Shown here: positions 45,629 through 55,801 of the stretch, one piece after another
Position numbering within the stretch: the stretch's first letter is position 1
Layout of the letters: each line of letters begins with the position of its first letter
DNA from: Ruegeria sp. HKCCSA071
GTDB lineage: Bacteria > Pseudomonadota > Alphaproteobacteria > Rhodobacterales > Rhodobacteraceae
Length of the DNA: 64,000 nt
Direction of reading: 5' to 3'
NCBI RefSeq assembly: GCF_017872555.1
Contig: NZ_JAEDOX010000005.1
Coordinates: 1-64,000, forward strand
Made by a program: the position numbers and the translations under genes
Notes under the pieces: generated by a model
The model's input: only the letters and a program-made list of their open reading frames with translations
What the model was told of the DNA's origin: nothing
Databases searched by the model: none

Positions 45629-45752
45629 AAGCGGCCCCCTTCTGGCGTTTTCCGGTCGTGACCTTACAAACCCGGCCCCTGCAGCGAAAGGCGAAAAGTA
45701 TTCCCGTTGAGGCGCGCGCCCGCCTGCGCTATGAGGCGTCAGCCCTGAAGTC

Positions 45753-48026
45753 ATGGAACCGACATTTAAGATGCCCAAAGCGAAGATCACCAAAGAAGAG
45801 GCATTGGCCTTTCACCTGGACCCCACCCCCGGCAAGTGGGAGGTGCAGGCCACCGTCCCCATGACAACGCAGCGTGATCTGTCGCTGGCCTACAGTCCGG
45901 GTGTGGCCGTTCCCTGCGAGGCTATCGCAGAAAACCCGGAAACGGCTTATGACTATACCAACAAGGGCAACCTGGTGGCCGTAATCTCGAACGGAACCGC
46001 AGTGCTGGGCCTTGGTAACCTTGGCGCGCTGGGCTCGAAACCGGTCATGGAAGGCAAATCGGTCCTGTTCAAACGGTTCGCCGACGTGAACTCGATCGAT
46101 ATCGAGCTGGACACCGAAGACCCGGATGAATTCTGCCGCGCGGTGCGCCTGATGGGGCCGACCTTTGGTGGCATCAATCTGGAAGACATCAAGGCGCCCG
46201 AGTGTTTCATCATCGAACAGCGCCTGAAGGAAGAGATGGACATCCCCGTCTTTCACGATGACCAGCACGGTACGGCTGTGATCTGCGCGGCCGGGCTGAT
46301 CAACGCGCTGCATATCTCGGGCAAGAAGATCGAGGACGTGAAAATCGTTCTGAATGGCGCGGGTGCGGCGGGAATTGCCTGTATCGAACTGCTCAAGGCA
46401 ATGGGTGCGCGGCACGAAAACTGCATCGTCTGCGATACAAAGGGCGTGATCTATCAGGGCCGGACCGAAGGCATGAACCAGTGGAAATCAGCCCACGCGA
46501 TCACAACCGACCTGCGCACATTGGAAGACGCGATGAAGGGTGCCGATGTGTTCCTGGGTGTTTCGGTGAAAGGCGCCGTGACGCAGGATATGGTTGCCAG
46601 CATGGCCGACAATCCTGTCATCTTTGCGATGGCCAACCCCGACCCCGAGATCACTCCGGAAGAAGCGCACGAGGTTCGCGTGGATGCGATCGTTGCCACC
46701 GGACGCAGCGATTACCCAAACCAGGTGAATAACGTTCTGGGCTTCCCCTACCTGTTCCGTGGTGCGTTGGACATTCATGCCCGCGCCATCAATGATGAGA
46801 TGAAGATCGCCTGTGCCCACGCACTTGCCAATCTGGCGCGCGAGGATGTGCCGGATGAGGTCGCCATGGCCTATGGCAAGTCGCTGACCTTTGGGCGGGA
46901 CTATATCATTCCCACCCCATTCGACCCGCGTTTGATCCATCGCATCCCACCGGCCGTTGCAAGGGCGGGGATGGACACCGGTGCCGCGCGCCGTCCGATC
47001 ATCGATATGGACGCGTATGAGCTGAGCCTGAAATCCCGGATGGACCCGACCGCCAGTATCCTGCGCGGTTTGAATGCCCGTGCGCGTCAGGCGCAAAGCC
47101 GGATGATTTTCGCCGAAGGCGACGATCCCCGGGTATTGCGCGCTGCGGTCATGTATCAGCGGTCAGGTTTCGGTAAGGCGCTTGTGGTGGGTCGGCCAGA
47201 CGATGTTAAGACCAAACTGGAAGCCACGGGCCTGGGCGACGCTGTGCGTGAAATCGAGGTCGTGAATGCCGCCAATACCACGCATCTCGAAACCTATTCG
47301 AACTTCCTGTATCAGCGCCTGCAGCGTAAGGGGTTTGACCGCAAAGACATTCACCGTTTGGCTGCACGGGACCGCCATGTGTTTTCTTCGCTGATGCTGG
47401 CCCATGGGCATGGTGATGGTCTGGTCACTGGCGCAACCCGCAAGTCCGCGCATGTGCTCGACCGGATCAACCATGTGTTTGATGCAGATGCGGCTAACGG
47501 TGCCGCCGGTGTGACAGCTTTGCTGCATAAAGGCCGGATTGTCCTGATTGGCGACACTTTGGTACATGAATGGCCCGACGAAAACGATCTGGCGAATATT
47601 GCCGAGCGTTCGGCCGCAGTTGCCCGGCATATGGGGCTGGAGCCGCGCGTGGCTTTTGTCAGCTTCTCAACCTTTGGCTATCCGGTGTCAGAACGTGCTG
47701 AAAAGATGCACCGTGCCCCGGCTGTTCTGGATCGGCGCGGCGTCGACTTTGAATACGAGGGTGAAATGACGGTGGACGTCGCCCTGAACGTCGAACAACA
47801 AGCGGCCTATCCGTTCTCGCGCCTGACCGGTCCGGCGAATATCCTGATCGTTCCGGCCCGGCATTCGGCATCAATCTCGACCAAGCTGATGCAGGAAATG
47901 GGTGGAGCGACCGTGATCGGCCCGATCCTGTCAGGCATCGACAAGCCGATCCAGATCTGCTCGACCGTATCGACTGCGAACGATATTCTGAACATGGCCA
48001 TTCTGGCCTCTTGCGACATCGGATAA
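45753..48026 (+). CDS. maeB: NADP-dependent malic enzyme with phosphotransacetylase-like domain
   Basis: A 757-residue fusion. Residues about 20-430 are malic enzyme: RDLSLAYSPGVAVPCEAIAE, GNLGALGSKPVMEGKSVLFK (catalytic Lys), FHDDQHGTAVICAAGLINAL (metal site) and IVLNGAGAAGIACIELLKAM (NADP site). Residues about 435-757 resemble phosphate acetyltransferase (RMIFAEGDDPRVLRAAVMYQ and SGIDKPIQICSTVSTANDIL), a regulatory acetyl-CoA-binding domain in such enzymes. It decarboxylates malate to pyruvate with NADPH production. An ATG at 45771 is an alternative start. Confidence 0.93.
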   Translation: MEPTFKMPKAKITKEEALAFHLDPTPGKWEVQATVPMTTQRDLSLAYSPGVAVPCEAIAENPETAYDYTNKGNLVAVISNGTAVLGLGNLGALGSKPVMEGKSVLFKRFADVNSIDIELDTEDPDEFCRAVRLMGPTFGGINLEDIKAPECFIIEQRLKEEMDIPVFHDDQHGTAVICAAGLINALHISGKKIEDVKIVLNGAGAAGIACIELLKAMGARHENCIVCDTKGVIYQGRTEGMNQWKSAHAITTDLRTLEDAMKGADVFLGVSVKGAVTQDMVASMADNPVIFAMANPDPEITPEEAHEVRVDAIVATGRSDYPNQVNNVLGFPYLFRGALDIHARAINDEMKIACAHALANLAREDVPDEVAMAYGKSLTFGRDYIIPTPFDPRLIHRIPPAVARAGMDTGAARRPIIDMDAYELSLKSRMDPTASILRGLNARARQAQSRMIFAEGDDPRVLRAAVMYQRSGFGKALVVGRPDDVKTKLEATGLGDAVREIEVVNAANTTHLETYSNFLYQRLQRKGFDRKDIHRLAARDRHVFSSLMLAHGHGDGLVTGATRKSAHVLDRINHVFDADAANGAAGVTALLHKGRIVLIGDTLVHEWPDENDLANIAERSAAVARHMGLEPRVAFVSFSTFGYPVSERAEKMHRAPAVLDRRGVDFEYEGEMTVDVALNVEQQAAYPFSRLTGPANILIVPARHSASISTKLMQEMGGATVIGPILSGIDKPIQICSTVSTANDILNMAILASCDIG

Positions 48027-48029
48027 GTC

Positions 48030-48902
48030 ATGACGATCTGGAATCTCGGCTCGATCAACGCGGATATGGTCTATGACCTGCCGCATTTGCCTGCGCCGGG
48101 GGAAACTCTGGCCGCCCGCGGGCTGGATCGGTTCCTGGGCGGCAAGGGGGCCAACATGTCGGTGGCCGCTGCGCGTGCGGGATCGCGCGTCAGCCATATT
48201 GGTGCCGTGGGGCCCGATGGGCGCTGGGCCAAGGATCGACTGACAGAATATGGTGTGGATACGCGCCATATCTCTGAGGTGGATGTTCCCACGGGCCACG
48301 CCATCATTGCGGTGGATGCCGAGGGTGAAAACCTGATTATCCTGTATCCAGGGGCCAATCATGCATTGAAACCCGCCCATCTGGGGCAGGCGCTGGCCTC
48401 GGCAAACACCGGTGATCTTCTGATCTTGCAGAATGAAACCAATGCCCAGGTCGAAGCGGCGCAGCTGGGGCGCAAGCTTGGCTTGACCGTCTGTTATGCC
48501 GCAGCCCCGTTTCAGGCACAGGCTGTGCAGGGCGTTCTGCCCTATCTGGATTTCCTGATCCTGAATGAGGTGGAGGCCGAGCAACTGCGTCAGGAAACCG
48601 GTCTGAGCATCGCTGATCTGCCCGTTCGGCATGTCATTGTTACCCTCGGCTCAAAAGGCGCGAGGTACTTGCAGCAGGGCAACGATCCGGTCGAGTTTCC
48701 CGCGCATAAGGTGCGGGCGGTGGATACCACAGGGGCAGGCGACACCTTCACCGGCTACGTGCTGGCAGGCATGGATCGCGGAATGCCAATGGAACAGGCC
48801 ATATTGCAGGCAAACCGCGCCGCAGCCCTGATGGTCATGCGGCACGGAACGGCGGATGTCATTCCCGATCTGAAAGAAGTACGTGAGGCATCCTTTGACT
48901 AG
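48030..48902 (+). CDS. rbsK: PfkB-family sugar kinase, ribokinase-like
   Basis: A 290-residue kinase. [20 protein letters not shown] and [20 protein letters not shown] match the ribokinase N-terminus and GGKGAN signature; LVEF-type residues precede [20 protein letters not shown], which contains the DTTGAGD anion hole and catalytic Asp. Ribose is the most likely substrate by similarity of the signature, but other pentoses or nucleosides are possible, and no ribose transporter is nearby. It starts 4 bp after maeB and its end overlaps msrA by 4 bp. Confidence 0.75.
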   Translation: MTIWNLGSINADMVYDLPHLPAPGETLAARGLDRFLGGKGANMSVAAARAGSRVSHIGAVGPDGRWAKDRLTEYGVDTRHISEVDVPTGHAIIAVDAEGENLIILYPGANHALKPAHLGQALASANTGDLLILQNETNAQVEAAQLGRKLGLTVCYAAAPFQAQAVQGVLPYLDFLILNEVEAEQLRQETGLSIADLPVRHVIVTLGSKGARYLQQGNDPVEFPAHKVRAVDTTGAGDTFTGYVLAGMDRGMPMEQAILQANRAAALMVMRHGTADVIPDLKEVREASFD

Positions 48903-49570
48903 GAGCCTGCAAATGGCGCATCCCCACCCCAAAGCTGCTTGACGCGCGCGTCACGACCACAGGCTTTGCGATACGCCTTGTAGGCGTTGTGCTGGCGCTT
49001 TGGTCCAAAACGGGTAAGGACCAGTTTGTTGCCTTTGTAATAATCCTGATGATACGCCTCGGCGGGGTAAAAGGGTCCTGCGCTTAGAACCGGGGTGACA
49101 ATGGTCTGCCCCAGCGCTTGCTGCGCGTCTACTTTGGCTTGTTCTGCCAACACCTTTTCGCCTTTGTTAGAGACGAAAATCGCAGTTCGATAGCTGTCGC
49201 CCCGGTCGCAGAACTGGCCACCTGCGTCTGTCGGGTCAACCGAGCGGAAAAACATGTTCAGAAGTGACGCGCGAGAGACGCGCGCCGGATCGAACGTGAT
49301 CTGAACCGCCTCGTAGTGTCCGGTTCCCCCTTTTGAAACCTGATCATATGTCGGGTCCGCAGATGTACCGCCGGTGTACCCCGACACCGCCCCGATTACG
49401 CCGGGCACGGATTCGAAATCGGATTCCACGCACCAGAAACACCCGCCAGCCACCGTCAGCGTTTCGGTTCCCGCAGCCGGGGCAGGCAGTGCGCGCAACA
49501 GTGCGGCCAATGCAATCAGTGTAAACAGAAGGGCTGGTCTGACGGTTTCGAAATAAGCAGTCCGCATCAT
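48899..49570 (-). CDS. msrA: Peptide methionine sulfoxide reductase MsrA, exported
   Basis: A 223-residue MsrA. An N-terminal signal peptide ([21 protein letters not shown]) suggests periplasmic location. [20 protein letters not shown] holds the catalytic Cys in [25 protein letters not shown] and [16 protein letters not shown] are family blocks, and [20 protein letters not shown] is the later motif; resolving Cys residues are in the tail (ACGRDA). It repairs oxidised methionine, S-epimer. It converges with the kinase gene. Confidence 0.92.
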   Translation of the reverse strand: MMRTAYFETVRPALLFTLIALAALLRALPAPAAGTETLTVAGGCFWCVESDFESVPGVIGAVSGYTGGTSADPTYDQVSKGGTGHYEAVQITFDPARVSRASLLNMFFRSVDPTDAGGQFCDRGDSYRTAIFVSNKGEKVLAEQAKVDAQQALGQTIVTPVLSAGPFYPAEAYHQDYYKGNKLVLTRFGPKRQHNAYKAYRKACGRDARVKQLWGGDAPFAGS

Positions 49571-49825
49571 GACAGGTCTCCTTTTTAGGTGAGATTGACG
49601 CGGGTTCGACCCCCTTGCAATTGCCTGTCATGCAATGTCACGCGCTGGTGAGACGAGTTTATCGTCTGCGATCACGTGTAGACGGCCCACTTGAAGGGTG
49701 GGCGAAACCACAGTTCATTTGCCCCAGATCATGCGCGACAGGTATCCCGATGCGGAATCGCGGTACACCGCGGGGGAACCGCTGGTCTGGCTGGACTCGG
49801 GCCAAAGGCCAACTTTGAGGCAAAT

Positions 49826-50107
49826 TCAGCCCAGCAGTTGCCCCAGCTTCATCGCAACACCGATATTGCCCGAGATCTTGAGCTTGCCCAAAGCAACGCC
49901 AGTCATCGGGTTCAGCTTTCCGGTCAACAGCTTGGTCAGGTTCTCCTGCGAAATACGGATTGTGCAATCCGTGTCCCGATCCTGCGTCGTTGCCCGGTTT
50001 TCTGCCAGAACAATCACACCGTCCGCGCCGCAATCGAATTTGAGCGAGCCATCAAAGCTTTTGCCGCTCAGCCCTTTTTGAATTCCATCGGCGATGTCCT
50101 GAAGCAT
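49826..50107 (-). CDS. SCP2 sterol-binding domain protein
   Basis: A small protein of 93 residues consisting of one SCP2-like domain: GLSGKSFDGSLKFDCGADGV, DCTIRISQENLTKLLTGKLN and PMTGVALGKLKISGNIGVAM match the family. SCP2 domains bind lipids. The ATG at 50107 follows AAAGGAACCCGA; a GTG five codons upstream is less likely. Short single-domain versions are common in alphaproteobacteria and their role is unclear. Confidence 0.8.
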   Translation of the reverse strand: MLQDIADGIQKGLSGKSFDGSLKFDCGADGVIVLAENRATTQDRDTDCTIRISQENLTKLLTGKLNPMTGVALGKLKISGNIGVAMKLGQLLG

Positions 50108-50186
50108 TCGGGTTCCTTTCACGGTTTCAGAATGCGTAATGCGTCAGGTGCCGAACAGGCAAGGCTGACCCAACTAGAACTTCTGA

Positions 50187-50627
50187 TCACGATGCGCCGA
50201 GGATCTGAACCGTCCGGTCACAAGGCTTGCCGCCATAAAAGGCATCCAGAACAGCACGAAACTCGGGCGGAGCATCTGCCACAGACGAAAACAATGTCAT
50301 CGAAGATCGCAGCTTTTTCGCGTCAATCCCACCCAGAATGTCGCGGGCATCGCGCCCTGTGTGCAGCAACATCAACGAGGCCGTCTGCCTAAGTCGGTCA
50401 CGCAGTTCCGGGTGGTTCAGATAGCGTGTCGCCTCGTCCAGATCTTCAATGCCGTAAAGCTGCGCCATATGGGACTGGCCCAGCGCGGCCAGTTGCGGAA
50501 ACACGAACCACATCCAGTGGCTGGATTTCTGCCCCTGTTCAAGTTCGCGCAGGACATCGGCCCAAACCGTGTCCTGCGCCTCGATGAACATATCGAGCTC
50601 GTCGTCGGTATCGTCTTCGTCGATCAC
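50187..50627 (-). CDS. DUF1810 family protein
   Basis: A 146-residue protein of the DUF1810 (calpastatin-like domain) family, recognised by [40 protein letters not shown] and [20 protein letters not shown], ending with FGSVAD-like residues ([19 protein letters not shown]) and [12 protein letters not shown]. The family is widespread and of unknown function. It overlaps argG by 4 bp, so it is probably cotranscribed with it. Confidence 0.85.
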   Translation of the reverse strand: MIDEDDTDDELDMFIEAQDTVWADVLRELEQGQKSSHWMWFVFPQLAALGQSHMAQLYGIEDLDEATRYLNHPELRDRLRQTASLMLLHTGRDARDILGGIDAKKLRSSMTLFSSVADAPPEFRAVLDAFYGGKPCDRTVQILGAS

Positions 50628-51850
50628 TTGGACAGGCGCTTGTTCCGAGCAGCCAGCAGTTTCAGACGCAACGCATTCAGCTGGATAAAGCCTGCCGCAT
50701 CTTTCTGATCGTACGCACCTGCATCCTCTTCGAAGGTCACATGTGCCTCAGAATACAACGAATGATCCGACCAGCGGCCCACGGTCGACGCCAGACCTTT
50801 GTACAGTTTCACACGAACGGTGCCGGTAACATGCTCTTGCGATCTGTCGATGGCGGCTTGCAGCATCTCGCGCTCGGGGCTGTACCAGAAACCGTTATAG
50901 ATGAGTTCCGCATATTGCGGCATCAGCTGGTCTTTCAGGTGCATCGCGCCGCGGTCCATTGTGATGGATTCAATGCCACGATGCGCTTCCAGCAGGATGG
51001 TGCCGCCGGGTGTCTCGTAGATGCCGCGCGACTTCATGCCCACGAACCGGCCTTCGACCAGGTCCAGACGGCCAATACCGTGCTTGCCGCCATATTCGTT
51101 CAGCTTGGTCAGGATCGTGGCCGGGCTCATCGCCTCACCGTTGATGCTGACCGCGTCGCCTTTTTCAAAGCCGATCTCGATGAACTCAGGCTCATTCGGG
51201 GCGTCTTCGGGGTGGACGGTGCGCTGATAGACATAGTCGGGCGCCATATCGGCGGGGTCTTCCAGAACCTTGCCCTCGGACGAGGTATGCAGCAGGTTGG
51301 CATCAACCGAGAACGGCGCCTCACCACGCTTGTCCTTGGCAATCGGAATCTGGTTCTGCTCGGCAAATTCCAGCAGCTTGGTGCGGCTTGTCAGATCCCA
51401 TTCGCGCCAGGGGGCGATCACCTTGATGTCTGGGTTCAGTGCATAGGCTGCCAGTTCGAACCGGACCTGGTCATTGCCTTTGCCGGTTGCACCATGGGCG
51501 ACAGCATCAGCACCGGTTTCAGCAGCGATCTCAATCAAGCGTTTCGAGATCAGTGGCCGCGCGATAGACGTGCCCAGCAGGTACAGGCCTTCGTACTGAG
51601 CGTTGGCGCGGAACATCGGGAAGACAAAATCGCGGACAAATTCCTCGCGGATGTCTTCGATATAGATATTTTCGGGCTTGATCCCCAGCAGCTCGGCCTT
51701 TTGGCGCGCAGGCTCCAGCTCTTCGCCCTGACCCAGATCGGCGGTGAAGGTCACGACCTCACAACCATACTCGGTCTGCAGCCATTTCAGAATGATCGAG
51801 GTATCAAGGCCACCGGAATAGGCCAGAACAACTTTCTTGGGCGCGGACAT
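50624..51850 (-). CDS. argG: Argininosuccinate synthase
   Basis: A 408-residue enzyme of arginine synthesis joining citrulline and aspartate with [23 protein letters not shown] is the PP-loop motif, [20 protein letters not shown] and [20 protein letters not shown] follow, and [20 protein letters not shown] is a conserved later block. The length is normal. The TTCCC/GGGAAG upstream of the ATG (minus strand AAAGGGAAGTCAG) is a good ribosome site. Confidence 0.97.
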   Translation of the reverse strand: MSAPKKVVLAYSGGLDTSIILKWLQTEYGCEVVTFTADLGQGEELEPARQKAELLGIKPENIYIEDIREEFVRDFVFPMFRANAQYEGLYLLGTSIARPLISKRLIEIAAETGADAVAHGATGKGNDQVRFELAAYALNPDIKVIAPWREWDLTSRTKLLEFAEQNQIPIAKDKRGEAPFSVDANLLHTSSEGKVLEDPADMAPDYVYQRTVHPEDAPNEPEFIEIGFEKGDAVSINGEAMSPATILTKLNEYGGKHGIGRLDLVEGRFVGMKSRGIYETPGGTILLEAHRGIESITMDRGAMHLKDQLMPQYAELIYNGFWYSPEREMLQAAIDRSQEHVTGTVRVKLYKGLASTVGRWSDHSLYSEAHVTFEEDAGAYDQKDAAGFIQLNALRLKLLAARNKRLSK

Positions 51851-51991
51851 CTGACTTCCCTTTATGCGTAGAACGATTGGCCCCTAGCGGGTTTTGGACG
51901 CGGGGGCAAGTTGTGAGGATTGACGCAGTACCTGAATTGGGGTGAAACGGGTGCAGAGAATAACAAGCATTGGTTGAAGGGGCGGATTCAT

Positions 51992-52753
51992 ATGTTGGGA
52001 TGGCAAATATTTGTGCATTCGGTGCGGATGGTATTTGGAAACATCAAGCAGGTGCTACAGATTACGGTTGGCCCTGCTCTAATTGCGACAATCATCATCG
52101 TGGGCGTGTTCTTGGCGCTTGGTATTCCGCTTGAGGCGCTTGAAGACAACGCAGGCGCGTTGTCGCCAAGTGCAACCGCAGGTTCAGCCTTTGTCTTTGT
52201 GGTCGTTTTACTGGCGGTAATGTCCGTTACCATGTTCTGGATCGCGGTGTCATGGCACCGCTTCATCCTGTTGGAAGAGTATCCCACGGGAATACTCCCG
52301 ACATTCCGTTTCGACAGGATTCTTGCCTATTTCGGTCGTTTTCTGATGTTGGGGATTTTGATGGCCATTGCGTTCCTTCCGATGGGCTTTGTTATGTCAG
52401 CACTGAGTGGCGGCTCAATCGGATTCGCGCTTGTCGCTGTTTACGCCATCTTTCTGGTCGTCTGCTATTATCGCCTGTCAATTATTCTGCCCGCGGCGGC
52501 AATAGGAAATCCCATATCGATCGGTGAGGCATGGAACAACACATCCGGGGTCAGCGGTGCAATCTTGTTGCTGCTACTCGTCGCCCTCCTGTTCCAGATT
52601 CTGGTGCAGCTGGCTCTCACCCTTCTGGCACTTATACCGGTGCTTGGCGTATTGCTGACCGTGTTCTTTGGCACGCTCATTCTGCCACTGATCAACGTCA
52701 GCATCCTGACCACGATGTACGGCGTCTTTATCGAAAAACGCCAACTCTCCTGA
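51992..52753 (+). CDS. Polytopic membrane protein of unknown function
   Basis: A protein of about 253 residues with roughly six hydrophobic segments, for example VGPALIATIIIVGVFLALGI, FVFVVVLLAVMSVTMFWIAV and LTLLALIPVLGVLLTVFFGT. The loop WHRFILLEEYPTGILPTFRF between the second and third segments is the only clearly polar conserved-looking part. I do not recognise a named family; it resembles uncharacterised alphaproteobacterial membrane proteins with a W-RF-LLEE motif. The ATG at 51992 with GGGGCGG upstream is preferred over 51920. Confidence 0.65.
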   Translation: MLGWQIFVHSVRMVFGNIKQVLQITVGPALIATIIIVGVFLALGIPLEALEDNAGALSPSATAGSAFVFVVVLLAVMSVTMFWIAVSWHRFILLEEYPTGILPTFRFDRILAYFGRFLMLGILMAIAFLPMGFVMSALSGGSIGFALVAVYAIFLVVCYYRLSIILPAAAIGNPISIGEAWNNTSGVSGAILLLLLVALLFQILVQLALTLLALIPVLGVLLTVFFGTLILPLINVSILTTMYGVFIEKRQLS

Positions 52754-52811
52754 GCGGCGTACACATATGTATTCCTTGCCCTTATCACGCTGATGGGGCA
52801 GGGAAGCGGGC

Positions 52812-54038
52812 ATGACCGACTTCATGACCCGCGCCCGCGCCGCCGAAGAGGCGATGCGCTCTGTCTTCCCGGCAACTCCGTTGCAGCGCAATGTCCACCT
52901 GTCCGACCGTTATGGGGCGGATATCTGGCTCAAGCGCGAAGACCTGAGCCCGGTGCGCTCCTACAAGATTCGCGGTGCGTTCAACGCAATGCGCAAGCAA
53001 CAGGGGCAGGACCTGTTCGTCTGTGCCAGCGCGGGCAATCACGCGCAGGGCGTGGCCTATATGTGCCAGCATATGGGGGTCAAAGGCGTGATCTTCATGC
53101 CGGTCACGACGCCTCAGCAGAAGATCCAGAAAACGCGGATCTTTGGCGGGGATAACGTCGAGATTCATTTGATCGGTGACTATTTCGATGACACGCTCGT
53201 CGCCGCTCAGGCGTGGTGTGTACAGCAGGGCGGGTATTTCCTGTCGCCTTTTGACGATGCCGATGTGATCGAAGGACAGGCCTCGCTGGCGGTTGAAATC
53301 GAAAGGCAGATGGGCGGTGCGCCCGATCACGTTGTGCTTCCCGTTGGCGGAGGTGGAATGTCCGCCGGCGTGGCCACATGGTTCGGGGACCGCACCCATT
53401 GCCTGTTCGTCGAGCCGGCCGGAGGGGCCTGTCTGCGCGCAGCTCTGGCGGCAGGACACCCTGTTTCGCTGGACCATGTGGATACCTTTGTCGATGGCGC
53501 GGCTGTCGGGCGGATCGGTGAAAAGCCGTTCGAGTTGTTGAAATCACGTAACCTGTCGGACGTTCTGGTCCTGTCCGAGGATCGTATCTGCACCACCATG
53601 ATCGAGATGCTGAATGTCGAAGGCATCGTGCTGGAACCTGCGGGGGCGCTGGCGATCGAGGCAGTCGGCGATATCCAAAGCTTTGTTCGTGGAAAGACCG
53701 TGGTCTGCCTGACATCCGGCGGCAATTTCGATTTCGAACGCCTGCCCGAGGTCAAGGAACGTGCGCAGCGGTATTCCGGTGTGAAAAAGTACTTCATCCT
53801 GCGCCTGCCGCAGCGACCCGGCGCCCTGAAGGAATTCCTGAATATTCTCGGCCCCGAGGATGATATCGCGCGGTTCGAATACATGAAGAAATCGGCGCGC
53901 AATTTCGGCTCGGTTCTGATCGGGATCGAAACCCGCAAGCCCGAAAACTTCATGCGCCTGTTTGCCCATCTGGACGACGCCGGGTTCACCTATACCGACA
54001 TCACCGAGGACGAGACGCTGGCACAGTTCGTGATCTAG
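52812..54038 (+). CDS. ilvA: Threonine ammonia-lyase (threonine dehydratase)
   Basis: A 408-residue PLP enzyme converting threonine to 2-oxobutanoate for isoleucine synthesis. WLKREDLSPVRSYKIRGAFN carries the PLP Lys, FVCASAGNHAQGVAYMCQHM the SAGNHAQG motif and DHVVLPVGGGGMSAGVATWF the glycine phosphate cup. The C-terminal region (about 320-408) is a single ACT-like domain, FILRLPQRPGALKEFLNIL, consistent with a feedback-regulated but short IlvA. The stop overlaps the convergent HPt gene by 4 bp. Confidence 0.93.
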   Translation: MTDFMTRARAAEEAMRSVFPATPLQRNVHLSDRYGADIWLKREDLSPVRSYKIRGAFNAMRKQQGQDLFVCASAGNHAQGVAYMCQHMGVKGVIFMPVTTPQQKIQKTRIFGGDNVEIHLIGDYFDDTLVAAQAWCVQQGGYFLSPFDDADVIEGQASLAVEIERQMGGAPDHVVLPVGGGGMSAGVATWFGDRTHCLFVEPAGGACLRAALAAGHPVSLDHVDTFVDGAAVGRIGEKPFELLKSRNLSDVLVLSEDRICTTMIEMLNVEGIVLEPAGALAIEAVGDIQSFVRGKTVVCLTSGGNFDFERLPEVKERAQRYSGVKKYFILRLPQRPGALKEFLNILGPEDDIARFEYMKKSARNFGSVLIGIETRKPENFMRLFAHLDDAGFTYTDITEDETLAQFVI

Positions 54039-54364
54039 TTCAGGTTCTCATTCAGCTCGGCTTCAAACATGGTTTTCGAGCTGTCGAAAGCGGCCAAAAG
54101 CGCTGGCAGATCAACCTCGGCCCCTTGCCCTGCTGCGGCCTGCCGTTCCCCATCCTGGCAGAGTTTCGAGAATTGATCGAACCCCAGGCTCAATGCGCTG
54201 CCTTTCAGGAAATGCAGGTTCTGCTCCAACTCGGCCCGGTTGGTGTCGCGGCGCAGGCGGGTGATCACGTCCTGCACTTCTTCCAGAAATATCTCGACCA
54301 CCTCATCGAATTCCTCGGGGCCGACTTCATCCCGCAATTGTCTGACTCTGGCCCAGTGGATCAT
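54035..54364 (-). CDS. Histidine phosphotransfer (HPt) domain protein
   Basis: A single-domain protein of about 109 residues. LHFLKGSALSLGFDQFSKLC contains the phosphoacceptor His in the HxLKGSA motif, on a four-helix bundle. It has no kinase domain, so it must take phosphate from a separate kinase and pass it to a receiver. The divergent neighbour at 54527 carries a receiver domain and is an obvious candidate partner, separated by a 160-bp divergent promoter region. The ATG at 54364 is preferred; an in-frame ATG three codons upstream exists. Confidence 0.8.
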   Translation of the reverse strand: MIHWARVRQLRDEVGPEEFDEVVEIFLEEVQDVITRLRRDTNRAELEQNLHFLKGSALSLGFDQFSKLCQDGERQAAAGQGAEVDLPALLAAFDSSKTMFEAELNENLN

Positions 54365-54526
54365 GATGTACACCAGCTAATGAATGGTCATGGGTCTTAA
54401 TAGACGCGCCCTGTAAAAAGCAGGTTAACGGGGCCACTCTTCGGCAATCGCCACTCTTCACCGGATGTTAAATCTGTCGGCGATAGGGTCGTCAAATGTG
54501 ACGAAACTCATCAGAGCAAAGGGTAA

Positions 54527-55801
54527 ATGGTGCCGGGGGCGAGTCTTGAGGAAACCAGACCTGATCTGGATTTCGGCGCGATCCGCACGGTGCTGGTCGT
54601 GGATGACAGCCGCCTGCAACGGCGCATTCTGGTGGCCTCGCTCAGGAAATGGGGGTTCGAGGTGATCGAGGCCGATACAGGCCATGCCGCTTTGGCGCTT
54701 TGCGTCGATAATCCGCCCGATCTTGTGCTGAGCGACTGGGTCATGCCGGGGATGAGCGGGCTTGAATTCTGCTGTGCCTTTCGGGCTTTGGAAACGGATC
54801 AATACAGCTATTTCATCCTTTTGACATCCAAAAGCGAAAAGCAGGAGGTCGCGCGCGGTCTGGATGCCGGGGCCGACGATTTTCTGATCAAGCCGCTTGA
54901 GGCGGACGAATTGCGCGCGCGGATTTCAGCTGGTGCGCGCATTCTGGACATGCAGCGCGAGCTCTCACAGAAGAACCGCCTGATCGAATCCGCGCTCGAG
55001 GAACTCAGGCTGGCGCATGACGCGATCGACAAGGACCTGATGCAGGCGCGGAAAATTCAGGAATCGCTGGTTCCCGAACTGACCCGGACATTCGGCAAAT
55101 CGCGGGTCAGTCTGTTGCTGAAACCTTGTGGTCATATCGGCGGTGATCTGGTGGGGATGTTCTCGCCCGGGGTGAACCGGCTTGGGTTCTACAGCATCGA
55201 CGTATCCGGGCATGGGATCACCTCGGCCATGATGACGGCGCGATTGGGGGGGTATCTGTCCAGCAAGCATTTCGATCAGAACGTCGCAATGGAGCGGAGG
55301 TTCGACAAGTTTTACGCACTTCTGCCACCGAAACATGTGGCTGAAACGCTCAATTCTCGGCTGATGGCCGATGAAGGTATCGAAGAGTATTTTACGATGA
55401 TCTACGCCATCGTCGACCTGCGCAACGGGCATCTGAAAATGGTGCAGGCCGGGCATCCGCACCCGCTGCTGCTGCGGCAGGATGGCCGCGCCGAGTTTCT
55501 TGGTGACGGAGGCTTGCCCATAGGATTGATCGAAGATGCGCGCTTTCAACAAATCGAGACGCAGATGCAGCCCGGCGACAAGCTGCTGTTGTACTCGGAC
55601 GGGTTTACCGAATGCCAACTGGCTGGCGGCGGTTTGCTGGAAGAAGACGGTTTGCGTCAGATGGCGCAACAGAGCATGTCGGAAAGGGGCGGGTCAGAGT
55701 TTCTGGACGATATGTTCTGGCGTTTGACGCAAGTGATGTCACCCAAAGACGGTATCGGAGATGATGTCTCGGCCGTCTTTTTTGAGTATAACGGACCTTA
55801 A
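54527..55801 (+). CDS. Response regulator with PP2C-type (RsbU) phosphatase output
   Basis: A 424-residue protein. Residues about 20-135 are a receiver: VLVVDDSRLQRRILVASLRK (acidic pair), DLVLSDWVMPGMSGLEFCCA (phosphoacceptor Asp) and ADDFLIKPLEADEL (Lys). A coiled linker (about 140-180) joins a SpoIIE/RsbU phosphatase domain (190-420): CGHIGGDLVGMFS, FYSIDVSGHGITSAMMTARL (metal-binding D-SGHG), AGHPHPLLLRQDG and LLLYSDGFTECQLAGGGLLE. Such proteins dephosphorylate anti-sigma-factor antagonists in partner-switching pathways. No anti-sigma factor or antagonist gene is visible in the window. Confidence 0.88.
   Translation: MVPGASLEETRPDLDFGAIRTVLVVDDSRLQRRILVASLRKWGFEVIEADTGHAALALCVDNPPDLVLSDWVMPGMSGLEFCCAFRALETDQYSYFILLTSKSEKQEVARGLDAGADDFLIKPLEADELRARISAGARILDMQRELSQKNRLIESALEELRLAHDAIDKDLMQARKIQESLVPELTRTFGKSRVSLLLKPCGHIGGDLVGMFSPGVNRLGFYSIDVSGHGITSAMMTARLGGYLSSKHFDQNVAMERRFDKFYALLPPKHVAETLNSRLMADEGIEEYFTMIYAIVDLRNGHLKMVQAGHPHPLLLRQDGRAEFLGDGGLPIGLIEDARFQQIETQMQPGDKLLLYSDGFTECQLAGGGLLEEDGLRQMAQQSMSERGGSEFLDDMFWRLTQVMSPKDGIGDDVSAVFFEYNGP

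Noticed and set aside
45629..45793. Longer start for mutS giving 932 residues
   Set aside because: The extra residues do not resemble MutS and overlap the start of the divergent maeB gene.
45729..46415. 228-codon minus-strand frame opposite maeB
   Set aside because: It mirrors maeB coding and covers the mutS/maeB promoter region; no recognisable motif.
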